Positions 25,972 to 35,178 of a DNA stretch of 64,000 nucleotides are shown piece by piece (within the stretch, counting starts at the first letter, position 1; every line of letters starts with the position of its first letter). This DNA is from Pseudomonas parafulva (GTDB taxonomy: Bacteria; Pseudomonadota; Gammaproteobacteria; Pseudomonadales; Pseudomonadaceae), in the NCBI RefSeq assembly GCF_002021815.1, contig NZ_CP019952.1, positions 465,001 through 529,000 on the forward strand, read 5' to 3'. The notes beneath the pieces were generated by a model that did not search any database, was not told the DNA's origin, and saw only the letters and a list, made by a program, of their open reading frames with translations. A program made the position numbers and the translations under genes.

Positions 25972-27777
25972 ATGACAGACGCCAACGGCTCCCAGAGCCC
26001 ATCGAGCATGAAGATCTATTTCCGTCTACTTGGTTATGTCCGACCCTACATCGGCGTGTTCCTGCTGAGTATCCTGGGCTTTCTGATCTTTGCATCGACC
26101 CAGCCAATGCTGGGCTACATCCTCAAGTATTTCGTCGACGGCCTGTCCAACCCGGATGCCTCGCTGTTTCCCAACGTCCCGCACCTGCGTGACCTGAACC
26201 TGCTGCACACGGTGCCGGCGCTGATCATCATCATCGCTGCCTGGCAGGGCCTGGGGTCGTTTCTGGGCAACTACTTCCTGGCCAAGGTCTCGCTGGGCCT
26301 GGTCCATGACCTGCGGGTGCAACTGTTCAATAACCTGCTGAGCCTGCCCAACCGCTACTTCGACCAGAACAACTCCGGGCACCTGATCTCGCGCATCACC
26401 TTCAACGTGACCATGGTCACCGGGGCGGCTACCGATGCCATCAAGGTGGTCATTCGCGAAGGCATGACGGTGGTGTTCCTGTTCGGCTCGCTGCTGCTGA
26501 TGAACTGGCGCCTGACGCTGGTGATGCTGGCCATCCTGCCCCTGATCGCCTTCATGGTGGGCCGTGCCAGCAAGAAATTCCGCAAGCAGAGCAAGAAGAT
26601 CCAGGTTGCCATGGGCGACGTCACCCACGTGGCGTCCGAGACCATTCAGGGCTACCGCGTGGTGCGTAGCTTCGGCGGTGAAGCCTACGAGCGCCAGCGC
26701 TTCCTCAAGGCCAGCCAGAGCAACACCGACAAGCAGCTGCGCATGACCCGCACCAGCGCCATCTATACGCCCCTGCTGCAACTGGTGATCTACGTTGCCA
26801 TGGCCGTTCTGATGTTCCTGGTGCTGTACCTTCGTGGCGACGCCTCGGCAGGTGACATGGTGGCCTATATCACCCTGGCCGGCCTGCTGCCCAAGCCGAT
26901 TCGCCAGCTTTCGGAAGTCAGTTCGACCATCCAGAAGGGCGTGGCCGGTGCCGAGAGTATCTTCGAGCAGCTCGACGAGCAGCGGGAAGTGGACAAGGGC
27001 ACCGTCGAGCGCGATGCGGTCAGCGGGCGCCTGGAAGTTCGCAACCTCAGCTTCACCTACCCCGGTACCGATCGCCAGGTGCTGAGCGACATCAACTTCA
27101 CCGTCGAGCCTGGGCAGATGGTCGCGCTGGTGGGCCGCTCCGGGAGCGGCAAGTCCACCCTGGCCGGCCTGATTCCACGCTTCTACCACCACAGCAGCGG
27201 CGAGATACTGCTCGACGGCGTGGAAATCGAAGACTTCAAGTTGCTCAACCTGCGTCGACACATCGCCCAGGTCAACCAGCATGTGACCTTGTTCAGCGAC
27301 ACCATCGCCAACAACATTGCCTACGGTGACCTGGCCGGCGCGCCGCGTGCCGACATCGAAGCGGCGGCCGAGGCGGCGTTTGCCAAGGATTTCGTCGATC
27401 AGTTGCCCAAGGGCTTCGATACCCAGATCGGCGAAAACGGCGTGTTGCTCTCCGGTGGCCAGCGCCAACGCCTGGCCATCGCCCGTGCGCTGTTGAAGAA
27501 CTCGCCGTTGCTGATCCTGGACGAAGCGACTTCGGCTCTGGATACCGAATCCGAGCGGCACATCCAGGCTGCGCTGGACCGCGTGATGCAGGGGCGCACC
27601 ACGTTGGTGATCGCGCATCGCCTGTCGACCATCGAGAAGGCCGACCAGATCCTGGTCATGGATCAGGGCCGCCTGGTGGAGCGGGGCACCCATGCCGAAC
27701 TGCTGGCTGCCAACGGCTACTATGCCCGCCTGCACGCCATGGGCCTGGATGAGCCGGCCAAGGCCGACATCACCTGA
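25972..27777 (+). CDS. msbA: Lipid A-core flippase MsbA (ABC exporter)
   Basis: A 601-residue half-transporter. Six TM helices (about residues 20-310) are followed by an ABC ATPase domain with Walker A GRSGSGKST, signature LSGGQRQRLA, Walker B LLILDEATSALD and the H-loop AHRLST. It flips lipid A-core across the inner membrane, where the neighbouring ligase would add O-antigen. I prefer ATG 25972 (MTDANGS); an in-frame ATG at 25960 is possible. Neither has a strong Shine-Dalgarno. It is divergent from the ligase-kinase gene across about 146 bp. Confidence 0.95.
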   Translation: MTDANGSQSPSSMKIYFRLLGYVRPYIGVFLLSILGFLIFASTQPMLGYILKYFVDGLSNPDASLFPNVPHLRDLNLLHTVPALIIIIAAWQGLGSFLGNYFLAKVSLGLVHDLRVQLFNNLLSLPNRYFDQNNSGHLISRITFNVTMVTGAATDAIKVVIREGMTVVFLFGSLLLMNWRLTLVMLAILPLIAFMVGRASKKFRKQSKKIQVAMGDVTHVASETIQGYRVVRSFGGEAYERQRFLKASQSNTDKQLRMTRTSAIYTPLLQLVIYVAMAVLMFLVLYLRGDASAGDMVAYITLAGLLPKPIRQLSEVSSTIQKGVAGAESIFEQLDEQREVDKGTVERDAVSGRLEVRNLSFTYPGTDRQVLSDINFTVEPGQMVALVGRSGSGKSTLAGLIPRFYHHSSGEILLDGVEIEDFKLLNLRRHIAQVNQHVTLFSDTIANNIAYGDLAGAPRADIEAAAEAAFAKDFVDQLPKGFDTQIGENGVLLSGGQRQRLAIARALLKNSPLLILDEATSALDTESERHIQAALDRVMQGRTTLVIAHRLSTIEKADQILVMDQGRLVERGTHAELLAANGYYARLHAMGLDEPAKADIT

Positions 27778-27787
27778 CCCTGCCCGC

Positions 27788-27813
27788 AAAGGGGGCCCAG
27801 CGCCCCTTCTGTT
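27788..27813 (+). terminator. Possible terminator after msbA
   Basis: GC-rich hairpin AAGGGG(G)C / GCCCCTT with one bulged G, followed by CTGTTT, about 10 bp past the msbA stop. The short T-tract makes it a weak candidate. Confidence 0.4.
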
Positions 27814-27865
27814 TCGGGGTATTCCTCAGCGCGAACTGGCCCTAAAGCCGCCAGCCACGCTGTGC

Positions 27866-27871
27866 TAATAT
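27866..27871 (+). promoter_or_regulatory. Putative -10 box of hldE
   Basis: TAATAT, 36 bp upstream of the hldE start, in the short gap after the msbA terminator candidate. There is no convincing -35. Confidence 0.35.
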
Positions 27872-27906
27872 CCCGTCCCTGTTCACTATTGTCATATGGG
27901 TTGCCC

Positions 27907-29328
27907 ATGAAGTTGTCCATGCCGCGTTTCGATCAAGCCCCGGTACTGGTGGTCGGCGATGTCATGCTCGACCGCTACTGGCATGGCGGTACGTCGCGTA
28001 TTTCGCCGGAAGCGCCAGTGCCGGTGGTCAAGGTCGATCAGATCGAGGATCGCCCAGGCGGTGCGGCCAACGTGGCCTTGAACATCGCCGCACTCGGCGC
28101 GCCGGCTTCCCTGGTGGGCGTCACCGGGCAGGACGAAGCTGCCGACAGCCTTTCCAACAGCCTGCAGGCGGCAGGCGTGCGTTCTGTGTTCCAGCGCATT
28201 GCGCACCAGCCGACCATCGTCAAGCTGCGGGTCATGAGCCGGCACCAGCAACTGCTGCGCATCGATTTCGAAGAATCCTTCGCCACCGACCCGGTATCGC
28301 TCAGCGCAGAAGTCGACGGTTTGCTCGAAGGCGTCAAGGTTCTGGTGCTGTCGGACTACGGCAAAGGCGCGCTGAAAAACCATCAGGCGTTGATCCAGGC
28401 TGCACGGGCCAAGGGCATCCCGGTGCTGGCCGACCCCAAGGGCAAGGATTTCTCCGTCTACCGCGGGGCCAGCCTGATCACCCCCAACCTCAGCGAGTTC
28501 GAGAACATCGTCGGCCGTTGTGCCGACGAGGCGGAGCTGGTTGCCAAGGGTTTGCAGCTGCTGCAGGAACTGGACATGGGCGCCTTGCTGGTGACCCGTG
28601 GCGAGCACGGCATGACCTTGCTGCGCGAGGGCCATCCGCCCCTGCACCTGCCAGCCCGTGCGCGTGAAGTGTTCGATGTGACCGGCGCAGGCGATACCGT
28701 GATCTCCACCCTTGCCGCCGCCATTGCCGCCGGTGAGGAACTGCCCCAGGCAGTGGCCCTGGCCAACCTGGCAGCGGGCATTGTCGTCGGCAAGCTCGGT
28801 ACTGCGGCGATCAGCGCGCCGGAGCTGCGCCGCGCCATCCAGCGCGAAGAGGGCTCCGAGCGCGGGGTGCTGGGCCTTGAGCAATTGCTGGTGGCAATCG
28901 ACGATGCCAGGGCGCACAACGAGCGCATCGTGTTCACCAACGGCTGCTTCGACATCTTGCATGCGGGCCATGTGACCTACCTGGAGCAGGCACGCGCGCA
29001 AGGCGATCGCCTGATCGTCGCGGTCAACGACGATGCCTCGGTCAGCCGGCTGAAGGGCCCGGGCCGGCCGATCAACAGCGTCGACCGCCGCATGGCCGTG
29101 CTGGCAGGCCTGGGCGCGGTAGACTGGGTGATCAGTTTCTCCGAGGGCACCCCGGAAAACCTGCTGAGCCAGGTCAAGCCGGATGTGCTGGTCAAAGGCG
29201 GCGACTACGGCATCGACCAAGTGGTTGGCGCCGACATCGTCAACGCCTATGGCGGCACCGTGAAAGTGCTGGGGCTGGTGGAAAACAGCTCTACCACCGC
29301 CATCGTCGAGAAAATCCGCAAGCACTGA
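27907..29328 (+). CDS. hldE: Bifunctional heptose kinase / ADP-heptose synthase HldE
   Basis: A 473-residue enzyme making ADP-D-glycero-beta-D-manno-heptose for the LPS inner core. The N-terminal ribokinase-fold domain (1-320) has [16 protein letters not shown] and the anion-hole motif [15 protein letters not shown]. The C-terminal cytidylyltransferase-like domain (340-473) has [21 protein letters not shown] with the HxGH motif. The length equals other Pseudomonas HldE proteins. ATG 27907 is chosen by family alignment; the open frame upstream runs into a -10-like sequence. It follows msbA and ends convergently with the unknown gene at 29398. Confidence 0.96.
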   Translation: MKLSMPRFDQAPVLVVGDVMLDRYWHGGTSRISPEAPVPVVKVDQIEDRPGGAANVALNIAALGAPASLVGVTGQDEAADSLSNSLQAAGVRSVFQRIAHQPTIVKLRVMSRHQQLLRIDFEESFATDPVSLSAEVDGLLEGVKVLVLSDYGKGALKNHQALIQAARAKGIPVLADPKGKDFSVYRGASLITPNLSEFENIVGRCADEAELVAKGLQLLQELDMGALLVTRGEHGMTLLREGHPPLHLPARAREVFDVTGAGDTVISTLAAAIAAGEELPQAVALANLAAGIVVGKLGTAAISAPELRRAIQREEGSERGVLGLEQLLVAIDDARAHNERIVFTNGCFDILHAGHVTYLEQARAQGDRLIVAVNDDASVSRLKGPGRPINSVDRRMAVLAGLGAVDWVISFSEGTPENLLSQVKPDVLVKGGDYGIDQVVGADIVNAYGGTVKVLGLVENSSTTAIVEKIRKH

Positions 29329-29397
29329 CAGGGCAGGGCTGCGTGGTGGTCCTCGGTCAGCCGGCCCTGCTAGCGGCGCGCTGCAGGCCGGCTTCGG

Positions 29398-30369
29398 TCA
29401 GGGCTTGTGCAGCGAGGTACGCGCCCGCTTGAGCAGCGCTCGGGCCTTGGCACCGAACCGTTGCAGGTGGGAGGCGCGGGCTGGCTTGGGTTCCACCAGG
29501 CCTTGCTGACGCACCCAGTCCTTCCAGCGTATGCGTTCCTCGTTGACCACCCAGCCCTCCTGCCGCGCGAAGCTTTCGGCCAGGTACAACCCGCGTGTGC
29601 TGGCTGGCACCAGTTCGTCTTTCTTCAAGGTATACAGCTCGGCCAGGGGCTGGCCGTCCTGTAGCGGCATCAGGTACAGGTCCGGGCGCTTGCGGTTCAG
29701 CCGCGCCACCAACTGGTCACCCTCCAGGCGTTCGTCCACATGGAACAGGCTGAGTTTCTTGATCTCCCTGGGCACTTGCAGGCGCATGTCGTAGATCAGT
29801 TGCAGGGAAGCGGTCGGCAGGTGCACGTAGGCCCGGGGCCGTTCCAGCAGGACCAGGTTACCGCAGTAGACCGGGCGGGCGGCACCGGACTGCGGGGCCA
29901 GTTGAAAATGCGGCGTCTCACGGTAGTGCAAGGCTGCTGCATAGGGCACCGGTAGCCAGGTGTCGTTGAAACGGCCGCCCAGCCAACCCTCGGTGGTTTC
30001 CAGCAGGCATTCCTCTGCCACTTCCTGCACGGCGGTGTGCAACGGCAGGTTCAGCTCCTGGGCGGGCACGTAGCCTGAGATCAGTTTCAGCACCACGTCG
30101 CCACGGTCTTGCCGCCGTTGACGGACCAGCACCCAGTAGTCACGGTTCTGCCAGCTCAGCGTCAGGCGCACCGACACACCCAGGTTGGCAAGCTCAACCG
30201 CGAACCGCTGCGGATCTGCCACCGCCACCGGTTTGCGACGTTGCTGGGTCTGGGCGAAATTGAGGGGCATGCCGGTGCCCTGGTAGAGAAGGCTTTCGGC
30301 CGTGGCTTCGACATGCAGCGGCAGCGTCTTGAAGTTGCTCGGGTTCTTGCGTATCAGCGTTCGCGCCAC
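29398..30369 (-). CDS. Uncharacterised Pseudomonas protein beside hldE
   Basis: A 323-residue soluble protein with no signal peptide or TM segment. I do not recognise a characterised family. It starts at GTG 30369, with an excellent GGAGGAG 5-6 nt upstream, so it is well translated. A stretch near residues 95-125 (LKLISGYVPAQEL...AVQEVAEECLLET) resembles a degraded Nudix box, but the spacing between the first Glu and the QEVAEE block is wrong for a working one. The C-terminal 30 residues are very basic (RFGAKARALLKRARTSLHKP), perhaps binding membrane or nucleic acid. It is separated from the reductase gene by 46 bp on the same strand and may share its transcript. Function unknown. Confidence 0.7.
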   Translation of the reverse strand: MARTLIRKNPSNFKTLPLHVEATAESLLYQGTGMPLNFAQTQQRRKPVAVADPQRFAVELANLGVSVRLTLSWQNRDYWVLVRQRRQDRGDVVLKLISGYVPAQELNLPLHTAVQEVAEECLLETTEGWLGGRFNDTWLPVPYAAALHYRETPHFQLAPQSGAARPVYCGNLVLLERPRAYVHLPTASLQLIYDMRLQVPREIKKLSLFHVDERLEGDQLVARLNRKRPDLYLMPLQDGQPLAELYTLKKDELVPASTRGLYLAESFARQEGWVVNEERIRWKDWVRQQGLVEPKPARASHLQRFGAKARALLKRARTSLHKP

Positions 30370-30415
30370 GTTGCTCCTCCTTGCGACGGCTCACCTGGCG
30401 CGTGGCCAGGCAGAC

Positions 30416-31228
30416 TCAATGCTGGCCCAGGATTCGGGCGACGGTGGCCACGTTATGGGCCAGGTGCAACGGGTTGATGGTGCCCACGATAGCACTGCTG
30501 ACGCCTGGGTGGGCGAACAGCAGCTCGAAGCTGGCACGGACCGGGTCGACGCCGGGTGCCAGGCAGGCATGGCCGCTGGCCAGGGCCTTTTTAACCAAGA
30601 TGGCCTTGCCGTGCTGCGCAGCGTAGTCGAGTACCGGTCGCTCCGCCTGTTCGTTCAGGTTGAAGGTCACCATGGCGCAGTCGCCTTGCTCCAACGCCTT
30701 CAAGCCTCCGGCCGCAGTCTTGCCTGAAAAGCCGAAACCCAGGAGCTTGCCTTCATGCTTGAGCGCGGCCAAGGTCTCATACACTTCCTGCTGTTCGAGG
30801 ATGGCCAGGTCATTACCGTCGGAGTGCACCAGCACCAGGTCGATACGGTCGGTTTCCAGCCGGCGCAGGCTGCGTTCTACCGAGCGGCGGGTGTGGGCTG
30901 CGCTGAAATCGAAGCGCGATTGACCGCCGTCGTATTCCTCGCCCACCTTGCTCACCAGCACCCAGGCATCGCGCTGACCCCGCAGCAGCGGGCCAAGGCG
31001 CTCTTCACTACGGCCATAGGCCGGGGCGGTGTCGAGCAGGTTGATGCCCAGGTCGCGGGCCTGGCCGAGCAGCAGCCTGGCTTCATCGTCGCCGGGGATG
31101 GTGAAGCCTGAAGGGTATTTGACGCCCTGGTCCCGGCCAAGCTTGACCGTGCCCAGCCCCAGGGGCGAAACCTGCAAGCCCGTGCTGCCCAGGGGGCGAT
31201 GCAGGCCGTGGAGGGTTGGCAGGCTCAT
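30416..31228 (-). CDS. Aldo-keto reductase family protein
   Basis: A 270-residue NADPH-dependent TIM-barrel oxidoreductase. It carries the AKR catalytic tetrad pattern: Asp and Tyr in NLLDTAPAYGRSEERLG, Lys in VLVSKVGEEYDG, and His in LVLVHSDGND. It reduces aldehydes or ketones; the substrate is unknown. The start at 31228 (MSLPTLHG) overlaps the stop of the upstream FAD oxidoreductase gene (ATGA), so the two redox enzymes are coupled and may act on related metabolites. The C-terminal GTINPLHLAHNVATVARIL is typical of this subgroup. Confidence 0.88.
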   Translation of the reverse strand: MSLPTLHGLHRPLGSTGLQVSPLGLGTVKLGRDQGVKYPSGFTIPGDDEARLLLGQARDLGINLLDTAPAYGRSEERLGPLLRGQRDAWVLVSKVGEEYDGGQSRFDFSAAHTRRSVERSLRRLETDRIDLVLVHSDGNDLAILEQQEVYETLAALKHEGKLLGFGFSGKTAAGGLKALEQGDCAMVTFNLNEQAERPVLDYAAQHGKAILVKKALASGHACLAPGVDPVRASFELLFAHPGVSSAIVGTINPLHLAHNVATVARILGQH

Positions 31229-32400
31229 GGCAGCAGGGTCTCCCACGCAGGCTGGCCCAGCGGCGGGCGCGGCAAGTCGGTCAGGTCGGCCTGGGCCTGG
31301 GGCTGCACGGCGTCGCGTTGCAACTGGCGGATAACCCGATCGCTGAAATCAGGTGCCAGGGCCAGCTTGGTAGGCCAGCCCACCAGCAGCCGTTGCTGTT
31401 CGGCAAGAAACGCATTGTCCGGGCGCACCAGGCCGGACTGGGCAGGCTCGGCACGGTCCACCCGCAAGGTAGCCCAGTGCAGCTGGCTTTGATCCACCCA
31501 GGGCAGCAGGCTGGCCACTTCTTTCTGTGCCGCGGCGATCTGCTCGGCCGGCTCGCGGGCCACCCCATCGGCTTCGGCCAGCTCGCCGCCCAGGTACCAT
31601 ACCCACTGTCCGTCGGCGGCCGGGTGGGTGGTCACCGTCATGCGCGGCTTGGGGCCTGCGCCCAGGCAATGGGCATAGAGTGGCTTGAGGTTGGCCCCCT
31701 TGACCATCACCATGTGCAGGGGGCGGGTTTGCATGGCGGGCTGCTCGAGGCCCAGTGCCTGCAACAGGTCCGCGATGCCGGCGCCGGCGCTGAGCACGAT
31801 GCGCTGGGCGCGGATGTCACGCCCATCCACACGTAGGCCCACCAGCTCGCCATTGTCGCGCAGCGGCTCGATGCGCTCGCCTGCCAAGAGGCTGTCACCG
31901 GCCAGTTCGGCCAGGTTGGCCAATAGGCTGGGCACGTCGATCACCAGCTCGGCCAAGCGATAGACCTTGCCCTTGAAGGCGCGGTCTTGCAACGCCGCAG
32001 GCAATTGATCGCCTTTGACCTGATCTACCCGGCCACGCACCGCCTTGCTGGCGAAGAAGCTGGTGAGGTTGCCGGCCAGGGTGCCTGGAGACCACAGGTA
32101 ATGCGCATCGGACAGCAAGCGCGTGTGGCGCAGGTCCAGTTCGCCGTTGCCCGCCAAGGCTTCGCGCCAGCGGCGCGGCATGTCGGCAATCGCTTCCGAG
32201 GCGCCGGTCAAGGCCCCATGCAGCGCGTACTTGGTCCCGCCATGGATGATGCCCTGGGACTTGAGCGTCTGTGCGCCGCCTACCGTGGCGCGCTCCACCA
32301 GCACTGTCGAATAACCCAAGCGGCGCAAGCGGGCATTGAGCCAGAGGCCTGCGACCCCGGCGCCGACGATCAGCACGTCAGTGGAAATGGCAGATGGCAT
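31225..32400 (-). CDS. FAD-dependent oxidoreductase, D-amino-acid-oxidase fold
   Basis: A 391-residue flavoprotein. The N-terminal Rossmann motif VLIVGAGVAGLWLNARLRRLG binds FAD. SQGIIHGGTKYALHG resembles the glycine/glycerol-3-phosphate oxidase subgroup (DAO superfamily), and RIVLSAGAGIADLL is the second FAD-contact strand. The start at 32400 (MPSAISTDV) gives a standard N-terminus. It is coupled to the aldo-keto reductase gene by a 4-nt overlap. Substrate not predictable. The 104 bp gap to the SMR gene contains nested short inverted repeats (GGATGC/GCATCC, GCGTG/CACGC) that may end the SMR transcript. Confidence 0.85.
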   Translation of the reverse strand: MPSAISTDVLIVGAGVAGLWLNARLRRLGYSTVLVERATVGGAQTLKSQGIIHGGTKYALHGALTGASEAIADMPRRWREALAGNGELDLRHTRLLSDAHYLWSPGTLAGNLTSFFASKAVRGRVDQVKGDQLPAALQDRAFKGKVYRLAELVIDVPSLLANLAELAGDSLLAGERIEPLRDNGELVGLRVDGRDIRAQRIVLSAGAGIADLLQALGLEQPAMQTRPLHMVMVKGANLKPLYAHCLGAGPKPRMTVTTHPAADGQWVWYLGGELAEADGVAREPAEQIAAAQKEVASLLPWVDQSQLHWATLRVDRAEPAQSGLVRPDNAFLAEQQRLLVGWPTKLALAPDFSDRVIRQLQRDAVQPQAQADLTDLPRPPLGQPAWETLLP

Positions 32401-32504
32401 GGCGATACCTCGAAAACTGGGACAGCTGGCAAGTATACAGGCTCAGGATCGGATGCACGGGGTGGCGTGCGTCACGCATCCAGAGGCTGCTGCCAAGGCC
32501 CGGC

Positions 32505-32837
32505 TCAATGCCCCGTGGTCTTGGAGAACAACTGGATCACCACCACGCCGCCGACGATCATCGCCATGCCGAGTATCGCCGGGATGTCCAGCTTCTGCCC
32601 ATAGATCACCAGTGCTGCCACGCTGATCAGGACGATACCGAGCCCAGACCAGATCGCGTAGGCGATGCCCACCGGAATGCTGCGCACCACCAGCGTCAGC
32701 ATCCAGAACGCGATGCCGTAACCCACCACCATCAGCAGCAAAGGCAATGGCGTGCTAAGGCCTTTGACGGCCTTCATGGAAGCGGTGGCGACGACTTCGG
32801 CGCAGATGGCAATCGCAAGGTAGGTGTAGGCATTCAT
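32505..32837 (-). CDS. Small multidrug resistance (SMR/EmrE-type) transporter
   Basis: A 110-residue, four-TM protein of the SMR family, beginning MNAYTYLAIAICAEVVATASMK. The essential membrane Glu14 of EmrE lies in the CAEVVAT motif, and GIAYAIWSGLGIVLIS is the TM3 signature. It functions as a dimer, exchanging protons for cationic drugs such as quaternary ammonium compounds, or polyamines in some members. GGAGA precedes the ATG. It is divergent from a LysR regulator 83 bp away that probably controls it. Confidence 0.93.
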   Translation of the reverse strand: MNAYTYLAIAICAEVVATASMKAVKGLSTPLPLLLMVVGYGIAFWMLTLVVRSIPVGIAYAIWSGLGIVLISVAALVIYGQKLDIPAILGMAMIVGGVVVIQLFSKTTGH

Positions 32838-32895
32838 GACGGTTCTCCATTCGATGGGCGCATTCTAGGCCGTACTCGGATGCGGTAAAGTCATT

Positions 32896-32918
32896 ACCTA
32901 TCTGGCAAGGAGATAGGT
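32896..32918 (+). promoter_or_regulatory. Inverted repeat over the ribosome site of the LysR gene
   Basis: Perfect 8-bp inverted repeat ACCTATCT-N7-AGATAGGT. The loop and right arm contain the AAGGAG Shine-Dalgarno of the LysR gene starting at 32921. It could be an operator for autoregulation in the SMR-LysR divergent region or an RNA hairpin hiding the ribosome site. Confidence 0.55.
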
Positions 32919-32920
32919 GG

Positions 32921-33811
32921 ATGGCCGAACAATGGAGTCTGGATCAGCTGCGCACGTTCCTGCGGGTGGCTGAGCTGCGTTCGTTTTCGGCGGTTGCACG
33001 CGAACAGCACAAGGCTCAGTCAGCGATCAGCAGCGCCATCGCCCTGCTCGAAGCGGACCTTGGGGTCACCTTGTTCGAACGCAGCAGTGGGCGCCAACCG
33101 AAGCTCACCGCAAACGGCGAAGCGCTGCTTGCCGATGCCCGTGAGCTGCTGCGCCAATGCGAGCGCCTGGATGGGCGGGCCCTGGCACTGATGCGTGGCC
33201 AGGAAGCACTGCTGCGGGTGGCGCAGGATGAGGCGATGCCGTATCAGCCTGTCATCGACAGCCTGGATGAGCTGGCAACCCGTTACCCCTTTCTGGAAGT
33301 GCAACTGGCCAGCGGCGCTCAGGGCGATGTCGCGCGCAAGCTGGTGGAGCGGCGCGCCGACTTGGGGTTGTTCTTTCACCACGAGCGCATACCGGCGTCG
33401 CTTGAACGGCGGGCCTTGGGTAGCGTGGAAATGGTCACGGTCTGCGCCGTCGGCCACCCTTTGGCGCAGGCCGGCCGGGTGGACCGACAGCAACTGGCAC
33501 GCCATCGACAGCTGCTGATTACGCCCCAGCAGAGCGGTTACCCGGGGGGTGAGGCGATCAGCCCGCAGGTATGGCGGGCCGACAGCTTCTATGCCATGGC
33601 CGAACTGCTGATGCGTGGGCTGGGCTGGGCCTGGCTGCCGCGCCATGTGGTGCAGTACCCCACCTACCAGGCGCACATGGTAGAGCTGGCCAGCGACTGG
33701 CGGCCACCGGCGCTGGTGGTGGAGCTTGCCTGGCGTCGGGACGAACCGCTGGGGCCTGCTGCGCAGTGGCTGGCCGAGCGCTTTGCGGTGCATTTGCGTG
33801 CGATCGGGTAA
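32921..33811 (+). CDS. LysR-family regulator divergent from the SMR pump
   Basis: A 296-residue LysR regulator. The winged HTH is at residues 6-65 (SLDQLRTFLRVAELRSFSAVAREQHKAQSAISSAIALLE), with an effector-binding domain after it. A strong AAGGAGATAGGTGG precedes the ATG. Back-to-back orientation with the SMR gene suggests that it controls that pump. Its stop is only 11 bp before waaA, so waaA may be transcribed partly from this gene's promoter. Confidence 0.9.
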   Translation: MAEQWSLDQLRTFLRVAELRSFSAVAREQHKAQSAISSAIALLEADLGVTLFERSSGRQPKLTANGEALLADARELLRQCERLDGRALALMRGQEALLRVAQDEAMPYQPVIDSLDELATRYPFLEVQLASGAQGDVARKLVERRADLGLFFHHERIPASLERRALGSVEMVTVCAVGHPLAQAGRVDRQQLARHRQLLITPQQSGYPGGEAISPQVWRADSFYAMAELLMRGLGWAWLPRHVVQYPTYQAHMVELASDWRPPALVVELAWRRDEPLGPAAQWLAERFAVHLRAIG

Positions 33812-33822
33812 ACTGCGTCGCC

Positions 33823-35094
33823 ATGAACAGAACCCTCTACACTTTGCTGTTTCACCTGGGCCTGCCCTTGCTGGCGCTGCGCCTGTACTTGCGCGCGCGC
33901 AAGGCCCCTGCCTACGGCCGCCGCCTCGGTGAGCGGTTCGCCTTCAGGCTACCGGCCATGCGCAAAGGCGGCATCTGGGTGCATGCCGTCTCGGTGGGCG
34001 AAAGCATTGCAGCCGCGCCCATGGTGCGCGCCCTGCTCAAGGCCTACCCTGAGCTGCCGATTACACTGACGTGCATGACGCCCACCGGGTCGGAGCGTAT
34101 TCGCGCCCTGTTCGGCGATGAACCCCGGGTCCAGCATTGCTACTTGCCATATGACCTGCCGTGGGCGGCAGGGCGCTTTCTCGACCATGTGCAGCCAAGG
34201 CTGGGCGTGATCATGGAAACCGAACTCTGGCCCAATCACATCCATCAGTGCGCCAGGCGTGGCATTCCCGTGGCGCTGGCCAACGCGCGCTTGTCAGAAC
34301 GCTCGGCCCGTGGCTACGGGCGGTTTGCCAGGCTGACCCGGCCCATGCTGGCCGAAATGAGCCTGATTGCTGCGCAGACTGAAGTCGAAGCCCAGCGATT
34401 TCTTGCACTCGGAGCGCGTACTGGATGCGTGCAGGTGACCGGCTCGATCAAGTTCGACCTGAAGATCGATGAGCACCTGGTGCCGCGGGCCCAGGCCTTG
34501 CGCCAGCAATGGGCCGCCGCTTCGCGCCCGGTGTGGATCGCCGCCAGCACCCATGATGGCGAAGATGCCCTGGTCCTGCAGGCGCACCGGCAGTTGCTGC
34601 AGGTGCATGGGGATGCGCTGTTGATCCTGGTGCCCCGGCATCCGGAGCGCTTTGAGGCGGTCCGTGCCTTGTGCAGCCAGCAGTTTGCCACGGTGCGTCG
34701 CTCTACCGGGCTGCCGGTGCTTGCACAGACGCAAGTGCTGCTGGGCGACACCATGGGTGAGTTGCTGTTCTTGTATGCCCTTGCCGACATGGCGTTCGTC
34801 GGCGGCAGCCTGGTGCCGACTGGCGGGCACAACCCGTTGGAACCGGCAGCCCTGGCGCTACCGGTGCTGATGGGGCCGCACGTGTTCAATTTTCTCGAGA
34901 TCAGTGCCATGTTGCGCGAGGCGGGCGGGTTGCAGCAGGTCGATGACGCCCAGGGGCTGGCCGGTGCCGTGCAGCGGCTGGTCGAATTACCGCAAGATGC
35001 CCGGCGCATGGGTGAGGCGGGCAGGGCGGTGATGAGGGCCAATCAGGGGGCGTTGCAGCGCTTGCTCGAGGGGTTGGAAAAGTTGATGCCCTGA
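33823..35094 (+). CDS. waaA: Kdo transferase WaaA
   Basis: A 423-residue GT30 enzyme that adds Kdo from CMP-Kdo to the lipid A precursor, the first step of inner-core assembly, anchored to the inner membrane. The N-terminus MNRTLYTLLFHLGLPLLALRLYLRARK is the usual membrane anchor. WVHAVSVGESIAA, ETELWPN and FVGGSLVPTGGHNPLEPAAL are conserved KdtA/WaaA motifs, including the catalytic Glu region. The length matches Pseudomonas WaaA. It lies 11 bp after the LysR stop with no obvious ribosome site, unlike most waaA contexts. It ends convergently with the TolC gene. Confidence 0.96.
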   Translation: MNRTLYTLLFHLGLPLLALRLYLRARKAPAYGRRLGERFAFRLPAMRKGGIWVHAVSVGESIAAAPMVRALLKAYPELPITLTCMTPTGSERIRALFGDEPRVQHCYLPYDLPWAAGRFLDHVQPRLGVIMETELWPNHIHQCARRGIPVALANARLSERSARGYGRFARLTRPMLAEMSLIAAQTEVEAQRFLALGARTGCVQVTGSIKFDLKIDEHLVPRAQALRQQWAAASRPVWIAASTHDGEDALVLQAHRQLLQVHGDALLILVPRHPERFEAVRALCSQQFATVRRSTGLPVLAQTQVLLGDTMGELLFLYALADMAFVGGSLVPTGGHNPLEPAALALPVLMGPHVFNFLEISAMLREAGGLQQVDDAQGLAGAVQRLVELPQDARRMGEAGRAVMRANQGALQRLLEGLEKLMP

Positions 35095-35135
35095 GCTCAC
35101 CACGGGGGCGATGGCTGCGGTTGCCGTGATCAGGG

Positions 35136-35153
35136 GGGCCGCTTTTGCGGCCC
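35136..35153. terminator. Hairpin between convergent waaA and the TolC-family gene
   Basis: Perfect inverted repeat GGGCCGC-TTTT-GCGGCCC in the 84 bp between the two stop codons. T-runs are weak on both sides. It may serve both directions. Confidence 0.5.
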
Positions 35154-35178
35154 ATCTTGCAGTTCGGACAGCCCGCCC

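Noticed and set aside
26026..27789. 587-codon minus-strand frame opposite msbA
   Set aside because: Shadow of the GC-rich msbA sequence, with no ribosome site and no domain.
29329..29397. GGGCAGGGC / GCCGGCCCTGC imperfect repeat between hldE and the unknown gene
   Set aside because: Too many mismatches and no T-run, so it is not called as a terminator.
30040..30100. Nudix-like box in the uncharacterised protein near hldE
   Set aside because: The spacing between the first Glu and the EVAEE block does not fit GX5EX7REUXEEXGU, so a Nudix assignment is not supported.
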